A stretch of 64,000 nucleotides of DNA from Nepenthes gracilis (lineage: Eukaryota; Streptophyta; Magnoliopsida; Caryophyllales; Nepenthaceae), in contig BSYO01000030.1 of the NCBI GenBank assembly GCA_033239525.1, positions 5,121,119 to 5,185,118 of the forward strand. Reading direction: 5' to 3'. This document shows positions 60,884 through 64,000 of this stretch, in pieces. The notes beneath the pieces are model-generated. The model was not told where the DNA came from and ran no database searches. It worked only from the letters and a program-made list of their open reading frames with translations. The number at the start of each line of letters is the position of its first letter. Positions within the stretch are counted from its first letter, which is position 1. The translations under genes and the position numbers were made by a program.

Positions 60884-62413
60884 CATATCCGGTGCTGAAT
60901 ACAAGTTATTTTACCTTTAGACAAATCAAAGCTGCAACAGATGATTTTAGCCCCATAAATAAGATCGGTGAATGCAATTTTGGGCCTGTATATATGGTAA
61001 TTGTGGATGACTTTTGTAGAAGTAAACACAACAAGATGTCTTTTATTTATGTGTATGGAATAAAATATCGCATATATTTAAAATATTGACTAATATATAT
61101 CACAACTACTCCCCTCGATATATATAGCAAAATCGCAATGTCACTATATCGGCAATATGTCACTTGATATTTAACTATTGGGTTACAAATTTTTAGAACT
61201 TTTTTCTTAGGTTATGTCTAACACTATTCCCAATATTTACATTCATGGCATTTACTGTATCTAATATAATATTCTCATTTTCTTTCTTCAAGAATAATGA
61301 TTTTCTCCTACTACTAACTTCTCTTGATTTTAGGGCATACTACCGGATGGTAACGTAATTGCTGTCAAACAACTCTCATCCAAATCAAAGCAAGGAAACC
61401 GCGAATTTATAAATGAAATAGGCATGATCTCTGCATTACAACACCCAAATATAGTAAAGCTTCATGGGTATTGCATTGAAGGAAAAAAATTGCTGTTAGT
61501 ATATGAATACATGGAAAATAATTGCCTTGCTCGTGCTCTCTTTGGTAAGTGCCTCTCAACACCTAGACAACTATAGCATAACGAGCAAGGGAGAATTATA
61601 GTTTTGGTTTACTATTATGAACTAATGAAATACCAATACTTTGATATATAATAAAATATCCATCGTCTTTTACAGACAAAAGGACTGATTCAATAATTAA
61701 TATGCTATTTTTCATTAATTCTTAAATCCTTCTAAATTAGCATTATATCCAGACTTATTTCTCTTATTTATAGCAATTTCTCTTGGATTTCTCAATCTAA
61801 GTAAATGGCAATATACCTTGATATTATTGATAAATGTTTTGATTCAAAGGATCATCCCATCTCAATCGAAAAGGAAAATATCATTTTGGAAATAAATTGA
61901 GTTCGCTTCTATACTACTCTTATATTGTTTTTCCTTTTCACAATTTTCAAATCTAATCCCATATAATATTGTCCACAGTCCTTTTGTTCCTTTGATAAAA
62001 CAAATTTAAGGTTCCTTTGGGTTTAGAAATATGGTACACAATTACATTGACCAATAATTTTTTTCTTTTTCATTATGATCATCTAATTCAAGAGATTTTT
62101 ATTTAGTTGTTATTCCTTTTCTCTTTTGCTCTTTCATTCTTCGTTCATTCATTTCAAATGCACCTAATTTCATAGGTCATGAGCTTACTTGGTTAAAATT
62201 GGATTGGCCTATACGAAAGAGAATATGTTTGGGCATAGCAAGGGGTTTAGCTTATTTTCATGAGGAGTCAAGGCTCAAGAATGTTCACAAGGACATAAAG
62301 GCAACTAACATTCTGCTTGATAAGGATCTAAATGCTAAAATATCAGAATTTGGTTTAGCAAAGCTTGATGAACATGAAAACACTCATATCAGCACAAGAA
62401 TAGTTGGAACAAT
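60884..62413 (+). pseudogene. Gene 2, partial kinase with lost catalytic motifs
   Basis: Exons 60884-60996, 61334-61544 and 62176-62413 are open and in frame. The glycine loop reads GECNFGPVYM ([10 protein letters not shown] in gene 1), HRDIKATN has become HKDIKATN, and DFG has become EFG. The Lys in IAVKQ is kept. Without the DFG Asp, which binds magnesium, catalysis is not expected. Substitutions rather than stops in this part suggest slow decay, or a past role as a pseudokinase. Confidence 0.87.
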
Positions 62414-63536
62414 GTGAATTTTTCCCACTCCTTTTTCCTAAGTTCTTTGTGAGTTTAGCATTTTGCCTCTTGCTTCTATATGTATGTTCATTTTCTTCCA
62501 ATCTTTCCAGTAACCACACAAGAAAACATACCAACATAGGACATGAATATTATATGACACAATACCGATATGCCATAATACTAATTTTCTTAAAAATGAG
62601 GTGACAATATGCTAAGGATATGTTAGCTAAACTTTATAGTTTATTTAAAAATATTAAGAATATTACTGATCAACATACTATTATACTAAAATATTATTGA
62701 TTAAAATATTAGGTTTTAGTATCTGTGTCGATATTGACCATGTCGATATTAGACAATATGTATTGATATCAAAAAAATTTTAAAAATTTTAAACTGATAA
62801 TGGTATATCGATCGATATATTTGCCAATTATCTATTGTATAAGCCAATATTTTAAATATCGGCCTATATAAAATGATATATCATTGATAAAGCAACCAAT
62901 CATGATATTGTCGTAATATTAAAAAAAAATTAGTATTGGGGACCTAATACCGATATATATAAGTCGATACTTACAACATAAGCCAATATTTTTATATATA
63001 GAAATACATATTTATTATTTTATCATCTAAAAATTTTTTTAAAAAGAATTAATTTATGAGTTAGCTAATATAAATGAATTACTCTATAATATATATCACA
63101 CAGAAAAGAAGGTAACGGGGGCTTAGATTTTCAATTATATTTAAATTCTTGAATGGTTCTAATTTCTCTTTAGATTATGTTCAGAGCCTCAATTTTTTGA
63201 AAATAAAAAAAAAAATAGCTCTATATATTTAGAACATATTAGATGGTGTTGGAATAAATAAATAAATAAAATATTTCAACACATATTAGGCATCGCTTAT
63301 CTAAGAGAAGTATCAATGCTTTTTAGCCAGAAACTACATATTTTTACCAACTAAAGTGATGAGTGCATCGGTTAGTAGGTTTAGCTTGAGAAGAGGGCAG
63401 TGTCCATCCATTAAAAGCTTCACTGGAGAGTGATTTGGCATAATAATGGTAAAGTATAGTGCAAGATTCTCTCACATCACAGATATTATAGTGATAATAA
63501 GTTGTTATTGTTAGATCCAAGGGCATGGATGCAAAT
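62414..63536. other. Gene 2 intron before the assembly gap
   Basis: Aligns with 17489-18640 of gene 1, including TTCACTGGAGAGTGATTTGG and CTCTCACATCAC. Contains ATATCGATAT-type repeats at 62690-62990. No exon. Confidence 0.7.
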
Positions 63537-63636
63537 NNNNNNNNNNNNNNNNNNNNNNNNNNNNNNNNNNNNNNNNNNNNNNNNNNNNNNNNNNNNNNNN
63601 NNNNNNNNNNNNNNNNNNNNNNNNNNNNNNNNNNNN
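63537..63636. other. Assembly gap (100 N)
   Basis: Exactly 100 N, a conventional placeholder for unknown size. Homology to gene 1 stops here and LTR-like sequence begins after it, so the join may hide a large insertion or a misassembly. Confidence 0.98.
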
Positions 63637-64000
63637 GTATCGACTATATTTTAGGGCTCACAAGAATCCCGGCCATCATCTACATTTTAGGCCTGCAGCT
63701 ACTCAGCCATCATTGATTATATCGGTTGTATTTTTGGCCTGCAATTACTCAGCTATCATCAGTCCTCGTCCTTCCACAGTAATATCCTAAAACTTGCCAA
63801 GAGTATCACCCGCTCTAATAAGCGGTCAGGATATGCAACAAGTGTAATCCTCAAGTCTTTACTATGATACCCATGTCATACCAAGAGATATTACCCTTCA
63901 TAACATAATCCATGGTCCTAGTTTCACGATTTCTAATTCATTTGAGGGAAGGTCCATCACAATTCAATTCACAGTATCTCCATCCGGGAGAACCATTCGA
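63637..64000 (-). mobile_element. LTR-like fragment (same family as 36164-38163)
   Basis: Shares TATCCTAAAACTTGCCAAGAG, TATCACCCGCTCTAATAA, CCAAGAGATATTACCCTTCA and CATCCGGGAGAACCATTCGA with 37120-37330. It contains a short internal repeat (GGCCTGCAGCTACTCAG / GGCCTGCAATTACTCAG). Continues beyond the window. Confidence 0.6.

Larger units (their letters stand above)
51008..62413 (+). pseudogene. LRR-VIII malectin receptor kinase, gene 2 (degenerate, 3'-incomplete)
   Basis: Tandem paralogue of gene 1. Exons: 51008-51122, 56174-56245, 56331-56402, 56517-56588, 56708-56779, 56873-56944, 57715-57786, 57896-57961, 58079-58138, 58228-58266, 58355-58404, 58488-58852, 59522-59726, 60033-60167, 60884-60996, 61334-61544, 62176-62413. 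Lesions: acceptor AG changed to AA at 56871-56872; donor GT changed to GC at 58139; TAG at 58362-58364 (Trp in gene 1); TAG at 59678-59680 beside a 6-nt insertion; kinase motifs changed. No exons were found between 51123 and 56173 where exon 2 and the first LRRs should be. The last two kinase exons would lie beyond the gap at 63537. Confidence 0.88.

Noticed and set aside
1..64000. A new multigene system or defence island
   Set aside because: Beyond the two kinase paralogues and the transposons, no set of co-oriented unknown genes is visible.

Overview
This is a window of plant nuclear DNA. It is AT-rich, carries intron-rich genes on the + strand, and is packed with LTR retrotransposon remnants. 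The organism is probably a woody dicot or another non-grass angiosperm; the species cannot be read from the sequence. The genic content is two tandem paralogues of an LRR-VIII (malectin-type) receptor-like kinase. Everything else that could be identified is transposon, repeat or AT-rich spacer. I found no convincing RNA gene, CRISPR array or unknown multigene system.

Region 1 (1-21928) is receptor kinase gene 1, entering the window already inside its LRR region. Its exons run in order: phase-symmetric 72-nt LRR exons, two malectin exons, a transmembrane exon, and five kinase exons ending at a stop at 21926-21928. The first 11 kb are a threefold tandem duplication, period about 2.97 kb, of a two-LRR-exon unit, so the LRR domain has grown by intragenic duplication. 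One duplicated exon has a 2-nt deletion. The third copy carries a 2.9-kb minus-strand Ty3/gypsy-type LTR in its intron. All kinase signature residues are present.

Region 2 (21929-31900) is intergenic. It holds a 1.65-kb foldback element (24074-25727) with GC-rich minisatellite arms, then a 3.6-kb candidate solo LTR (26216-29814) with a TATA box and three different minisatellites. One possible small orphan exon lies at 29851.

Region 3 (31900-43000) is a cluster of related non-coding LTR-like elements, oriented on the minus strand as judged by one primer-binding site, with long TTA microsatellites.

Region 4 (43000-51000) holds duplicated copies of the promoter and first exon of gene 2, and a nested insertion. 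A SIRE/Maximus-like Copia element (44612-48996, TSD ACATT, gag only, pol deleted) sits inside the RNase H coding remnant of an older Tork/Tnt1-like Copia element.

Region 5 (51008-62413 and beyond) is the second receptor-kinase paralogue. It has a good signal-peptide exon and homologous exons for most of gene 1, but two in-frame stops, damaged splice sites and lost catalytic motifs (HRD to HKD, DFG to EFG, broken glycine loop). I call it a pseudogene. A 100-N assembly gap (63537-63636) falls where its last large intron should continue, and the final two kinase exons are not in the window. The last 364 bases are another LTR-like fragment.
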